Assembly (NCBI RefSeq): GCF_000002595.2
Contig: NC_057013.1
Span: 2,675,087 to 2,739,086, forward strand
Length of the DNA: 64,000 nucleotides
Reading direction: 5' to 3'
DNA from: Chlamydomonas reinhardtii
Lineage: Eukaryota > Chlorophyta > Chlorophyceae > Chlamydomonadales > Chlamydomonadaceae
Each line of letters starts with the position of its first letter. Position 1 is the first letter of the stretch. Made by a program: the position numbers and the translations under genes. Below, piece by piece: positions 1 to 10,525 of this stretch. The notes under the pieces are model-generated. The model saw nothing but the letters and a program-made list of their open reading frames with translations. It was not told the DNA's origin and searched no databases.

Positions 1-2737
1 GCGCACCCAACAGCGCGTCTACCCTTGATATCGCTGCATGCAGGGCCCGTTTGTATGTTACCCGCCACTGCAGCGCCAGCCCCGCGCACGTGAACCCGTC
101 ACTTAATGCCACCGCCACAGCCGCCGCCGGCGCCGCCGCCGCCTGTTGCGTCCCTTCACACTGTGCCGCCTCAGTGGTGCCCGCGGCGCCCTGCCGATCG
201 TGCGCTTGCGGTGCCGGCACCGCCGCCCTGTCGCCGGCGCCCAACTGCGATGCGCTGCGCTGTGCCGGTCCCTCCTCCTGGCTTTGGCTGTGGCTACGGC
301 TTTGGATGTTGCTGTTGCTGTCGCTCTGGCTGTTGCGTTGCAGCTCCTCCAGGTCCTGTGCCAGACTGGTAGGCAGGTCCTCAAGCTGGCGCATGCAGGC
401 CGCCCGCAGCCAGCCCAACGCAATGCGGTCACCCTGCGCGCCAGTGCAGAGCGGTTGTAAAAATGTCCATACAGCCAGCGCTCTCGTGAGTGTCACAGGA
501 CCACGACTGCACCACAATGGGTACTGCAGTACCGGTCCCCCGCCACACCTGCTCGCTGATGCTCTCGCCCGCAGCCAGCCGGTGCCCCTGTGTCCGCCGC
601 TCCGCAGGCGTCGCGGCGCAGTAGCGCAGGAAATGCAGCAGCGACCAGCTGGGGGCGCCACAGCCGCTACTGCCATCACCAGTGTTATCGGTGTTGCACG
701 GGGCCTGCGGGCTACCGCCGTGCACGAAGCACTCGTCGGGTGGCAGCGGTGGCGCGCCAGCGCTGTAGCGGGCGCTGTCGGGTACGGGCAACAGGGCTGC
801 ATCCAGCGGCGCCGTGTCGTGCGGATTATCCTGTTGGCAGTCAGCGGGCAGAGGCGATGTTGCACTGTGCATGCCCACGGTAATTTCACACACGGTAAGT
901 TCAAGCCTTGCCACTGAGACTTGCAGTTCCATGGACAGTGCGCCTGGATCTGTCAGGTGAGGTGGAGCCATCATTCGCGTGTGCCTTTCCATTTTCACAG
1001 ACCCACGCCCAGCCGCCATGCTCCCACTCCCAGGCCAACCACGCCGTGGCCCCGCCCGTCTCCCTACGCCGACCCACACCTGCATTACAAAACCGTAGTG
1101 CTCCAGCAGCTCCAAGTTTGTGTGGCGGCCGTAGCACAGCAGCACCTGTTGCCCCGCCGCCACCCGCCGCCGCACGACAATGACGTACTGCTGCCGGGCC
1201 TCATCCCAACTGCCGTCGCCCGCTATGGCGTCCGCGTCCTCGGCCTCATGCGCTGCCGCCGGTTCCGCTCCCTCCGCGCCTGCCGATACGTCGGCCAACA
1301 TTCCCGGTGGCCGCAGCTCAGCCGGTCCCGGGGCGTTGCTCTGCGCAGATGCTTCTGCCGGCGAGGCCACCGCTGCACGTGGTTCCACTGCCCTGCCCAG
1401 CACACCGTTTGCACCATGGCATCGGCTTTTGCCTGGGTCATCCGCCCCAAGCTGCAACAATTCAAGCGCCATGCAGCAGCCCTGGTCTGGGCCGTCCTGC
1501 ATCCCCACACTCCCGCCCTCCTGGACTTTTGCTGCAGCCCCTATCGAGCCTCTATTGTCACAGCATGCACCGCCCACACCCGGGGCGCCAGTAGATGCGT
1601 CTTTGGCGCAGGTTGCACCGGTGGCACCCTCCGCTCCATAAACTGATCCCGATGCCGATGCTGCTGCCACGCTGCCTGCAGCGGCCACTTCATCGGCAGC
1701 GGCCGCCGACTCCGCCGCCGTCCGGTCCTCTGCCACACCTAGCTGCGGCACGTAGGGCGGCGGCGGCGGCGCGTAGTTGTGTAGGTCGCCGAAGGGCGTG
1801 AGGGCGCCTGCGGGGCACCAGGGCAGGAACATGGTGCGGCTGTGCAGCGTGGAGGCCGCCCACAGCCAGGAGCGCAGCAGCGCGAAACGCTTGGGCAGGC
1901 CTGTTGGAGCGGGGCCCGTGCCGGGGCAGGGGTGGGGTCCCGTGGGTGCAGGTTGCAGCGGAGTGACTGACTGGCGAACGCCTGGCGGGGTGGGCAAAGA
2001 TTGGCACTACGCGTGAGGTTACAGCGTCGCGGGCGCTTGCTTCCATGCGCCTCTCACCCAGAGCTCGCAGCAGGGGTAGCGCGCCCTGCCACTCCTCCCG
2101 TGCCCGCTCCGCCGCCGCCGCGGCCACATCCTGCGCCAGCTGCAGCTGCAGAGCCGCTGCGTCATCAGCGGAGAAGTGCGCCAGGGATGTGTAGGAGCGC
2201 GGCAACTGCTGCAGGTAGGGGTGCCAGAAGGATTCGGGGCCCTTTGAGACCTCGTGCAGGAGGTGCGTGGCCAACAGTTGGTGCGGCGTGAGCGCGGCGG
2301 CGGCCGCCACGTCGTCCGGGTCAGGCGACGCAGCCAGGCGCGACAGCGCGGCTGCGAGTGCGGGGTCGGCGCGTGCACTTCGTGTGGTCATGAGCAGCCG
2401 GCCAGGGACACGGAGCACTGTATCGCCTGCGGCAGGGCAACAGGACACCAATTGGAAGTACTGAGCAAGTTTTGGCGCCATAGAAGAAGTTGGCGCGCTG
2501 CGCCGCAAGGTCTGCACGAAGACCTACTCCCCAAGAGCTCCGCATAATACCCTGCTATGAGAGTTGTATGAGAGTTGCACCCGAAACCTTGAGACCGGAT
2601 AAGCGAGCGCTGTCACCTGGAGCCAAGTCGCGTGTCGCCACCACCCCGCGCCATCCTTCGTCAACATACGCAGCCTCGATGCCCCCGAACTCCACGCCGT
2701 GCTTCCGGCACCAAGCCAGGAGCTCCGGGTCAGCCAT
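1..2737 (-). CDS. SET-domain lysine methyltransferase, Rubisco LSMT/SDG40-like, partial at 3' end
   Basis: Probable protein-lysine methyltransferase of the plant SET/Rubisco-LSMT class. The start is the ATG at 2737, opening with MADPELLAWCRKHGVEF and ...EGWRGVVATRDLAPG, the usual N-terminal SET block. Exon 1 (2617-2737) joins exon 2 (2426-2058; GDTVLRVPGRLLMT, then HLLHEVSKGPESFWHPYL). Exon 3 (1900-1080) carries TMFLPW, ALTPFGDLHNYAPP and, after a long Ala-rich insert, VLLCYGRHTNLELLEHYGF, the conserved C-terminal SET motif. A further exon below about 945 holds the substrate-binding-like region (LLHFLRYC). A last exon reads IALGWLRAACMRQLEDLP ... LQWRVTYKRALHAAI and stays open past base 1, so the 3' end lies outside the window. 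The pocket reads HNY rather than the NH of many SET proteins, as I recall for SDG40-type members. The substrate is unknown. The last two exon joins are approximate. Confidence 0.82.
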
Positions 2738-3154
2738 CTGCCCGTGACTTATACTAGTACAGGCTTTAATGCTTATTGCTCAGCTGGCACAAGCAGCGAC
2801 AGGCGGCGTGGAGGTTGGGCCATTGGCTGCCAAGCCGTGTGCCCCCAGTATTTGTCAGGTATTGACACAGTCGAAAGCGTAAACGCTGCAGGCTGGCAGT
2901 TTGCCAAGGGCAATAGTCCATTTGTACCAATCGCGCACAAGGCACGCCATGCGCCCATGCCGGACGCTTGGAAATTCCCGCACAGCACAACCTACAGTAT
3001 AGCAGTATACTAGACGGCACCTGATACCAAATTTGAACATGCATGCGCTATTGTGTTGACATAGTAACGCGGCGCAGCTGGCCTGCGCTGGTCAGAGCCT
3101 GGATTCACCTTCTTAGCTCCTGTCTTTACTAGATCTTGAAGTGGTCTCTCAATA
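2738..3154. promoter_or_regulatory. Divergent intergenic region between SET gene and CBP20
   Basis: These 417 bp separate two head-to-head start codons and so must contain both 5' UTRs and promoters. I see no clear TATA box or other recognisable element. No convincing coding exon is present. Confidence 0.5.
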
Positions 3155-5324
3155 ATGTCGAAACTACTCCGGGCAAGTTCTTGCAAAGAATGGACCGATT
3201 TTCGCGCGCGACCGGCGGCCTTGGCAGGACCCGCTTGACTCTCGTGGTTTGCATTACAGGTCTTAAACCCGGCCATAACGCAGTACAGGGATCGGCGCTT
3301 CGAAGGCACAGAGGTGCGTGGGCTCGGGGGCACAGCAGGCCTGGTCTGGCACGCGAGGGGTACAGTTAACAGTCTGCCCGCCCGTGGGCTTTGTACGCGG
3401 GTGGTCTTGCGCCACGATGCCGGAGTTGGGTGCCGGAGTCACATCAAGGTCGCAAGATCGAAACCCATCAGGAACGGTTCGGCTCCGTTACCTGTGTAGG
3501 CACTGAACATACTTGTGCCGAACTTCCCCGAAAGAGTGCCATCTCGACCTTCCTAGGTCGCTGCTCTACGGGTGAGGACGCTGGTGCGGCGGGTTCTGAT
3601 GGTTTCCCCGCGAGAGCTATCCTGCTTTCTAGAAGCCGGTCTGCGAGCCAGTTGGCGCTGATGCGCCGGGGCAGGAGGAGGCCCCTGATTAGGGAATGCG
3701 CGTCACCCAGCGCCGATCTGCGAGCCCGTGTTTCGAGGCGTTACCGTGGCCCAGTATGGCCGATGGTTGCAGACAACCCCCCTCCCCCACATACCTAACA
3801 GTCGCCCGTGGACTGGGAGCAGGCGGCCCTCAGCCGGGGCTGCGGGTGTGGGACCTGGGACAACAAAGGTGTCAGCTTAGCAGAGGGATGGACTACGGCC
3901 TCTCTGCCCGCCACTTCGCCCCCACCGGCGTTGCATCCCCTCCCCCTCCACTCCCCGCCTCCAGGCTGACTGGGAGCACGCACTGACCTCCAGTACCACT
4001 GTGTACGTGGGCAACCTGGCCTTCACCACGCGCGAAGAGCAGCTGTACGACGTGTTTGGGCGGGTGGGCCACATCAAGCGCATTGTTATGGGGCTGGACA
4101 AGGTCCAAAAGACGCCCTGCGGCTTCGCCTTCGCCATCTACTACACGCGGCGGGTGCGGGTACTTCAGTAGCTGTTGCGGGGGCGGCGGTTCTGCAGGGA
4201 CGGACAGGAGGCGGCGCAGGAAGGCCCGGCAGAGAAAGGCTGGCCGGGAAGTGACGCTGGGATAGCATGTCGGCTGCCGTACCATGTGGTGTGTTTTGGG
4301 GCCCAAGGCGTCAAGGTCTGGGTGCAGGGCAGGAAGCGCATGCACACCTGCAGTGGCCGGGCCGCCCCTGTATCGTCCCGCCGCTGACTGCCGGCCACCC
4401 GACTGCCCTCTGCCGCTCGCACACTTGCAGGACGCGGAGGAGGCGGTGGCGTTCCTGAACGGCACGTTGGTGGACGAGCGGGCCATCCGTGTGGATCTGG
4501 ACTGGGGCTTCGTGGAGGGGCGCCAGTACGGGCGAGGTCGCTCGGGAGGCCAGGTGGGCAGGGGGCACATCTGCAGCGGCTGGAGGCGGCGAGCGCGCGT
4601 GTGCTCAGGGCCTGTGCTAGGCTATTGGGTGTGGTGCTGTTTTCAGTTAGAGGATGGGGGAGTGCACGACGGGGGAATGAGCACAGCGGCGCGGGGTCGA
4701 AATGCGGCAGCATGGGTTTGAGGAGCCGTCGGGGCGCGAGTTGCGGCGCACAGGCCCTGAGGCAACGGCCGTGTCGCCTCCCCCTCCCTGTATTGCACGC
4801 GTGCTTGACTTCTCCTTATGCCACCCCTGGCTGCTGCCCTCCCCTTCAAGGTGCGTGACGAGTTCCGGCAAGACTACGACCCCGGCCGCGGCGGCTACGG
4901 CAAGCTGGTGCAGGCGGAGCTGATGGAGCAGATGGGCATGGGCATGGACGGCGGGGCGCCGGGCGGCGGCGGCCGGGAAAACAAGCGGCAGCGCGTGCAG
5001 GCAGAGGGCAGTGGCGGCCGCGGCGGCCGCGGAGGGCAGGGCCGGGGCAGCACAGGAGGCCGGGGCGAGGAGGCACAGCAAGGAGGAGGTGAGGAGGCGG
5101 CTGAGGCCGAGGGCGGAGGCGGAGGAGGCGGAGGCGGGGCCGAGGAGCGGGCGGAGCAGGTGGCGGAGCACGCGGAGGCCGCGGGCGGCGGTGCTGAGGG
5201 AGGTGCTGAGGAGATGGAGGCAGAAGGGGCAGGTGGGGAGGCGGAGGCGGAGGCGGAGGCCGAGGCGGAGATAGATGAGGACTTCGCAGGGGGCGACCCA
5301 GAGGCATTCGAGGGAGACGGGTGA
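3155..5324 (+). CDS. CBP20: Nuclear cap-binding protein subunit 2 (CBP20)
   Basis: Small subunit of the nuclear cap-binding complex; it binds the m7G cap with CBP80 and acts in splicing, export and small-RNA processing. Exons by eye: 3155-3172, 3260-3313, 3965-4153, 4431-4553, 4851-5324. The product starts [20 protein letters not shown], close to plant CBP20. The RRM follows, with RNP2 [10 protein letters not shown], then [20 protein letters not shown], and later [20 protein letters not shown] and [17 protein letters not shown], the family's signature cap-binding tail. All joins are in phase. Intron 1 appears to use a GC donor (CGG|GCAAGT). Intron 2 carries a 422-bp repeat insertion. The C-terminus beyond GYGKLVQ continues for about 130 residues of Gly/Arg- then Glu/Ala/Gly-rich sequence, longer than the animal protein. 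Confidence 0.93.
3374..3795. mobile_element. 422-bp dispersed repeat with 7-bp target duplication inside CBP20 intron 2
   Basis: The block is flanked by direct repeats TAACAGT (3367-3373 and 3796-3802) and recurs almost base for base at 63198-63617. I see no terminal inverted repeats and no coding capacity. The stretch GGTTCGGCTCC near 3478 resembles a pol III B box, and TGCCGGAGTTGGG near 3420 weakly resembles an A box. A SINE is therefore possible, but a MITE-like element is not excluded. Confidence 0.72.
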
Positions 5325-7213
5325 GGAAGGCGAGTGAGGGGGCAAGGTTAGGGCACGGCGCAGGTGGCGCAAGCTTGGTGCTTTGGCGGATGGTTTGGCG
5401 TGACAGATCAAAAAGGTGTTGCCGCGGGTAGCGGAGCGCACAGGCGGCGGAAGGCACCCAGCTTGCACGGACTGAAGGTAAATGCCCGAAGGCCAGGTCT
5501 AAGCAGCATGAGGCTGGGCATGCAGTGAGGTGTGCGTGTGCGGGAACCTGACTGGACATGTGACTTCACTCTCGTCCCGGGCCACTTCGCCGCACCGTCT
5601 GATGGACTCATGGGCATCGAACTGCGGTAACATGTCAAGTTCTAAGCTTACAACCTGGGATCGCACCATGCGTTCCGCCCTTCCCTGGTCGCTTCCCCCA
5701 TTCCACACTCCACAGCTCCGCAGCCAGGCAGCCTGACTTGCAACTGACTGTGAATCTGTAATACCTCGCCTCTACGCCCAGCGGCCAGCGCTCCCCAACT
5801 CCCCCAGAGCTTGCCTGGCCACGCCTGGCAGCCCGTCGCCCAAACTCACCGTGCCCGGTCCCGCGCTGCATCTATGGAGACCGCCTGAAATTCCAGCTCT
5901 CAAGTCTACGTCAGCATTCTGCTAAGATCGCTTGATTGGGGCATCGTCGTGGTCGCTCAGGCGTCTCCATCATGGAGAGCTCTTCCTAGTTCCTACCATT
6001 ACCCATTGGCCGGCCCAACCTACTCAGAATGCTTTCACATCGGGACAGCGTATGTATCAGCAAACGCCTTCAATCACAGCGCCTTCCGCTGCCATTCAGC
6101 ACCTCCATTGCTCAGCCCACCAGCAGCCTTCTCTTCACCGGCGGCGCCCTTGCATCCCACCGCACTACTGCACCTGGGCGTGTGTCGGATGCACTTGCCT
6201 GCTGCGCCGCTCAAGGCGCCGCTATGCCCCTTGACTCCACCCCACCAATCCCACATGTTGACCGGACACAACTGACGGCAGACTCCACCGTCCCATGCGC
6301 ATTTAGACTAGTCACCCGCAGTGCGTACGGTGGGGTGTAGCTAAGTATGAAGGCATGAAGGTCGCATCGCTGCGTGAACAGAAACGGCCGCGCCCCAGCA
6401 GTGCCGCCGCGCGCAGACGTACAGGCGCTAGGAGAGCCACTGGCGGCCAGCCAGCTTCGCGACTAGCGCGACCGCGCGCCTGCAACCCCTGCCTCGGCCA
6501 CCCAAGTTGGCGGTGCCACACACGCGGGCGTGTGGATGGACGCAGCACAATGAGGCGGCAGCCCGACGCATCGGGCGACGGCACGTGGGGCGGCGGCCTG
6601 GCAGGCAAGCTGCTGTGACCACCCGGCTCGGCTGGGGTCGGGAGGGCAGCCATCGCACGCACGGCGCGCCCGGCTAGGCTCCTGGGCGGTGGCGATGCGC
6701 CTGTTGGGCGACCCACTGCTGGGCGCTCGGCGTCGCCAGCAGCTTGCGGACTAGGATGTTTTGCATGACGGTTAGGGGGCTGTTGTTGAATGACGGGCAG
6801 CCACTCTCCAATCGCCCATCGCCACGCCCCTACGCCCTCGGCGGCAGGCTGTCGACGCCGGGGGCGCACGGCAGGAAGAGCCGCCGCAGCAGGCCGCGGC
6901 TCACAGGCGGTTCGGGATTCGAAAACCAGCCCTGTAGAAATGCACGCGACGGCGACAGGCCAAGGCTTGGATGGGTGCAGGTGCAGCAACCCAATGACCC
7001 GGCGGGTATGCGTGTTGCGGCGTACAGAAGGCGAACTACCGTACTCTGGTGCGTGCAGCCTTGTGCAACCCGTCAATGTGACCTCGCAGCTCTCCCTGCA
7101 TATGGCCATTGCTGCCACCCCCATCACGCGCCTCACCTGATGCATAGGTCCAACCACTGTGCCCCAGTAACCTGCACGGGATGAAGGTACACCCCACGGG
7201 TGCGGTGCCGGGT
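5325..7213. other. Intergenic region between convergent CBP20 and DUF946 genes
   Basis: The 3' UTRs of two converging genes should lie here. A 281-codon minus-strand frame (6312-7157) is Arg/Pro/Ala-rich and has no motif I recognise; long open frames are common by chance at this GC content. I see no repeat or RNA gene. Confidence 0.5.
5757..5761 (+). promoter_or_regulatory. Candidate TGTAA polyadenylation signal of CBP20
   Basis: TGTAA is the usual poly(A) signal in Chlamydomonas. This one lies about 430 bases after the CBP20 stop on the same strand. Chance occurrence of a pentamer is possible. Confidence 0.4.
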
Positions 7214-9191
7214 TCAGTGCGCAGCGCTACTTGTAAGGGCGGCTGCTAGACCATCATGCATTTGCAATCTGTGTGCTCTGCGTTGCGTACCTTTGTATTG
7301 CTGCCACAGAGATGTGTCATGCTCGACTTGAGGCAACGCGTACCCCGTACCCATACCAGACCAGTGCTCGTCGCGAGCCCCTGCGCTGCTGCTGACATCC
7401 TGCTGCTCTGTTTGGCGGTGCTGCTGCGCCTCCTGCAGCTGAGACGACAACGGATGCAGCAGCGGCAGGTCCGCCGAACGCGCTGAAGCCAATGCCAAGC
7501 TGCTACCCGCGTGATAGGCTGCAGAGGTGGCACGCAGCGTGGCCGGCGGCCGAGGGGCCGCCATGGGCTGGGGCGGCGGCAGGGTGCAGCCGCGGGAGCG
7601 TACGGTGCGGCACAGGTGCGGTGCGTCCTGCTGCAAGCGGGGGAACATGTCGGCATACCTAGGAGTGCTAGAGCAATCCACAAGGCTATCGAGGACGTGC
7701 GTAGTGACAGGGTTGCTCGCCAAGATACGTCTCAACCAGCTGGATTCGACAACAACACGCCATGACCTGAGATTTGGACCGTCCATTAGCCCTAACCCTG
7801 TGGGACAAACGCGACACGGCCGCGGCTCTCACCTCGTGGGGCACGCCGCACATGCGCCTGATTTTGGTTGGGTTCCAGACTGGGCCTGCTCGTGAGGTGC
7901 GGTCATTCGCGGCGAAGAACAGGCGCGAAATGGTGCCGCACTGCGCGGCGTAGTGGGCAGCGGTCTGAGGTGCCGTATGTGCGGGTGGACCTGGAGCCCA
8001 ACCGGCAGACATGGAGTGCGCCCCCCGGTTGGCGGGCACTCACGTGCGGGTAGATGCCGTGCCCATTGATGGCGACGTGGCCGATGATGCGTCCGCAGGG
8101 GGTGCGGGGCACAGCCGCGGCGGGACACCACTCGCCCTCGATGTTGCGGTGCGCGTTGTACCACACACCCTGCAGTCCAAGGGCCCAGGGTCACCAATTG
8201 GGAGCGTTACGCGATGCGCTACCAGATTTGCATATGTGAAGCCAATTCACTTGCAATGTTGCCGCTGATGTGCTCCCATGCACATGTGTGGCCGCTCGAT
8301 CCCCGGCCACCCTTACCTGCAGCTCGAGGGTGCGCGCGTCCAGCCGCACAGTGAGGTGCTCCCAGTCTGCGCGCAAGCCAAGCGGCATGCAACAGTGATT
8401 TCCCAGTCACCGCCTGCAGTGTCCTGCGCGCGACCGTAACCACTGCACACTGAGCCGTCCACCCGCCCGTCCACCGGACACGTCAGCCCGCCCTCCCACT
8501 CGGTCCAGACCGGGTCCCAACGGCCCCCCGGCTCGTCGCTCACCTCCCACGTGGTTCCCCGTCATTAGAATGGGCAGGCCGAAGGGCACCGCGTAGTGGC
8601 CGTTGAAGGCGTAGAATGTGATGTAGTTAATCTCGTAGGCCTCAGGCCGGCCATGCACTTGGTCCAGCACCAACTGGAAACCACGCAGGAGGGAGGGCGG
8701 TGGTTGGGCCAATGCAACGTATACCGTGCCGCCAAGAGCAATGAAGAAAGCAGGTTTGGATGTTTTCCAAGACTGGCGCGCTTGCGCTGAGGCTGACCTT
8801 GGCGTGCACGTAGATGGGCACCTCGCTGAGCCGCCGCCGGTCATGGCCCCCGAAGTGCATGGAATCAAGCGTCAGGCTGAGGTGCTCAGGGACCAAGACC
8901 CGGTCCTGCTCCGCCAGCAGCTTCTCCTGCGTCACCTGCCGCGCCCCAATGCAATGGGGGGTCAGTGGGGGCAGGGGTTGCCACAGTCGGTGGGGCGCCA
9001 GGGAGGTGCCCGAGTCGCTGGGGTGCAGATGGACCAGGTGATGGCCATAGCGTATCGTAGTACACACCTGACCCGCCGGGAGCAGCTCCTCTACGCCGCC
9101 TGGCACCGAGCTAAACTCGTGCAACTCCCCGCACCCAGAAACGCCCTCGTTATAGTAGTGCAGGCCAGCTCGTTGGATAAACCACTCGACG
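7214..9191 (-). CDS. DUF946/Vps62-family protein (5' end not identified)
   Basis: Exons by eye, minus strand: 9191-9068 (SVEWFIQRAGLHYYNEG ... GGVEELLPAGQ), 8935-8798 (VLVPEHLSLTLDSMHFGG ... VPIYVHAK), 8673-8544 (EAYEINYITFYAFNG, ending NHVG), 8366-8317 (DWEHLTVRLDARTLELQ), 8169-8044 (GVWYNAHRNIEG ... IGHVAINGHGIYPH), 7964-7833 (NDRTSRAGPVWNPTKI) and about 7632-7214. The order SVEWF, YVHAK, FNG, HVGDWEHLTVR and GHGIYPH follows the plant DUF946 / yeast Vps62 family. The biochemical role of that family is unclear; the yeast name comes from a vacuolar sorting phenotype. The C-terminus is Ser/Ala/Gln-rich and not conserved. The first exon, expected to encode a YAPxxxxHPxExYxP-like stretch, was not found upstream. 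Confidence 0.78.
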
Positions 9192-10525
9192 CTGCAAGGC
9201 ACAGTATGGTGTGTGTGAACTCCCATGGTCCAGCAGAGTTCCTGAGGACTTGACTGCGAGCTGGCGGTATGTGCATTACATCCCCCACACATATTCCGTC
9301 ACCCGCAGTCTCACCTACAAGGCATGTATTTGTCGAGATGATGTAAGAAAAGCACTGGGCAGTAGCGCGCGAGCACCTCATCTGTCAACGTCGCTGCCAT
9401 TTTGCACTCCCGTCTACACCGCAACTGGTTTCGGTAAGGCCTTAGGAATTTCTGTACAGATTAGATCTTTTGGCCTGTATATAGGAGCTTTCCAATGTTG
9501 AGGCGGTGGCATTGACAGATGGCGACGGGTGCGTGCGAATGTGCGATGTGATGGGACAGGGTAAGGGGCAGGAATGCGGCTACTCGCGCGGCTGCCCTAC
9601 AGGTATGGTATGTAGCTGGGCGGAGCCCTGTTCGACCATTCACCCAAACTGCCCTTCCCTCAGTTCCCTGGCCCCTTGTCCTTGCGTCGGGGATGGGGGG
9701 CGGAGGATGTGGAGACGTGCTCCGTGACTGGGCGTCGTACGCACGGTCGTACGTGTGAGGAGTTTTGGCCTTGTGGGACCGAGGCACATGGGGACTGAGC
9801 CCTGGATCACCCCTGCAGCGGGCCCTGCACTGCAACGTTAAATCCAGGTAAATCCCTAGTACAAGCAAGAGCAGAGGGGCCCTGCACTGCAAGGTCTGCA
9901 ACGTACCTCTCGCGACCTCTCCAACCGCGTAGGCCAAGTACCTACTTGCCTTGTCCATCAGATCATCACGTGCATGGTCACACATCCTCGCATGGGCGCT
10001 TTGATATACGGATGACCCGGCCAGGGCCACTGCCTTGTTCCTCATAACCCTCGGAGGCTCGGAGACGGATGGACTCCTTGGGCCCCTCCCCTGGCGTAAA
10101 ACAGGTGAGCACTTCCACACAATTCCACCTCTCCTGTGGAGCAGAGGTTAATCCATGTGCCACACCTCATGTGCGCAGTCACGTACTTGCACGCGGTCGC
10201 AAATGACAGCTCGACAACATACTGTATGTCTGAGGCCGCAAGCGTCTACCTCATCTCCCGGTGCAGTCCACACGATGGATTCACTTCATAATCACACTCA
10301 TGTTGCCCTGTGATGTGTGACTCGTGCCCATGCATGCATGTATCACATGCTATCAGCTACCCTGCTCGACAACCAACTCGCCATGCGCACCAACTCCAAG
10401 GGCCGGCAAGCCTGCGGCGTCTCGTCAGGTGCTCCGACATCTCCACAAGCCACACACCCATGCCACGCCACCGCGTGTCCCAACACTTCCACCCGCACCC
10501 CCTGCTCGCAGATCCCGCAAACCTT
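9192..10525. other. 5' region of the DUF946 gene and 3' flank of alpha-mannosidase
   Basis: This stretch should hold the missing first exon(s) and promoter of the DUF946 gene. Minus-strand frames near 9091-9381 and 9980-10160 are open, but none matches the family. A direct repeat around GGCCCTGCACTGCAA occurs near 9823 and 9878. Nothing else stands out. Confidence 0.4.

Noticed and set aside
51-917. 288-codon plus-strand frame opposite the SET gene
   Set aside because: Low-complexity shadow of the real minus-strand exons.
6312-7157. 281-codon minus-strand open frame
   Set aside because: Arg/Pro/Ala composition typical of chance GC-rich frames, no motif, and it lies in a 3'-3' intergenic gap.
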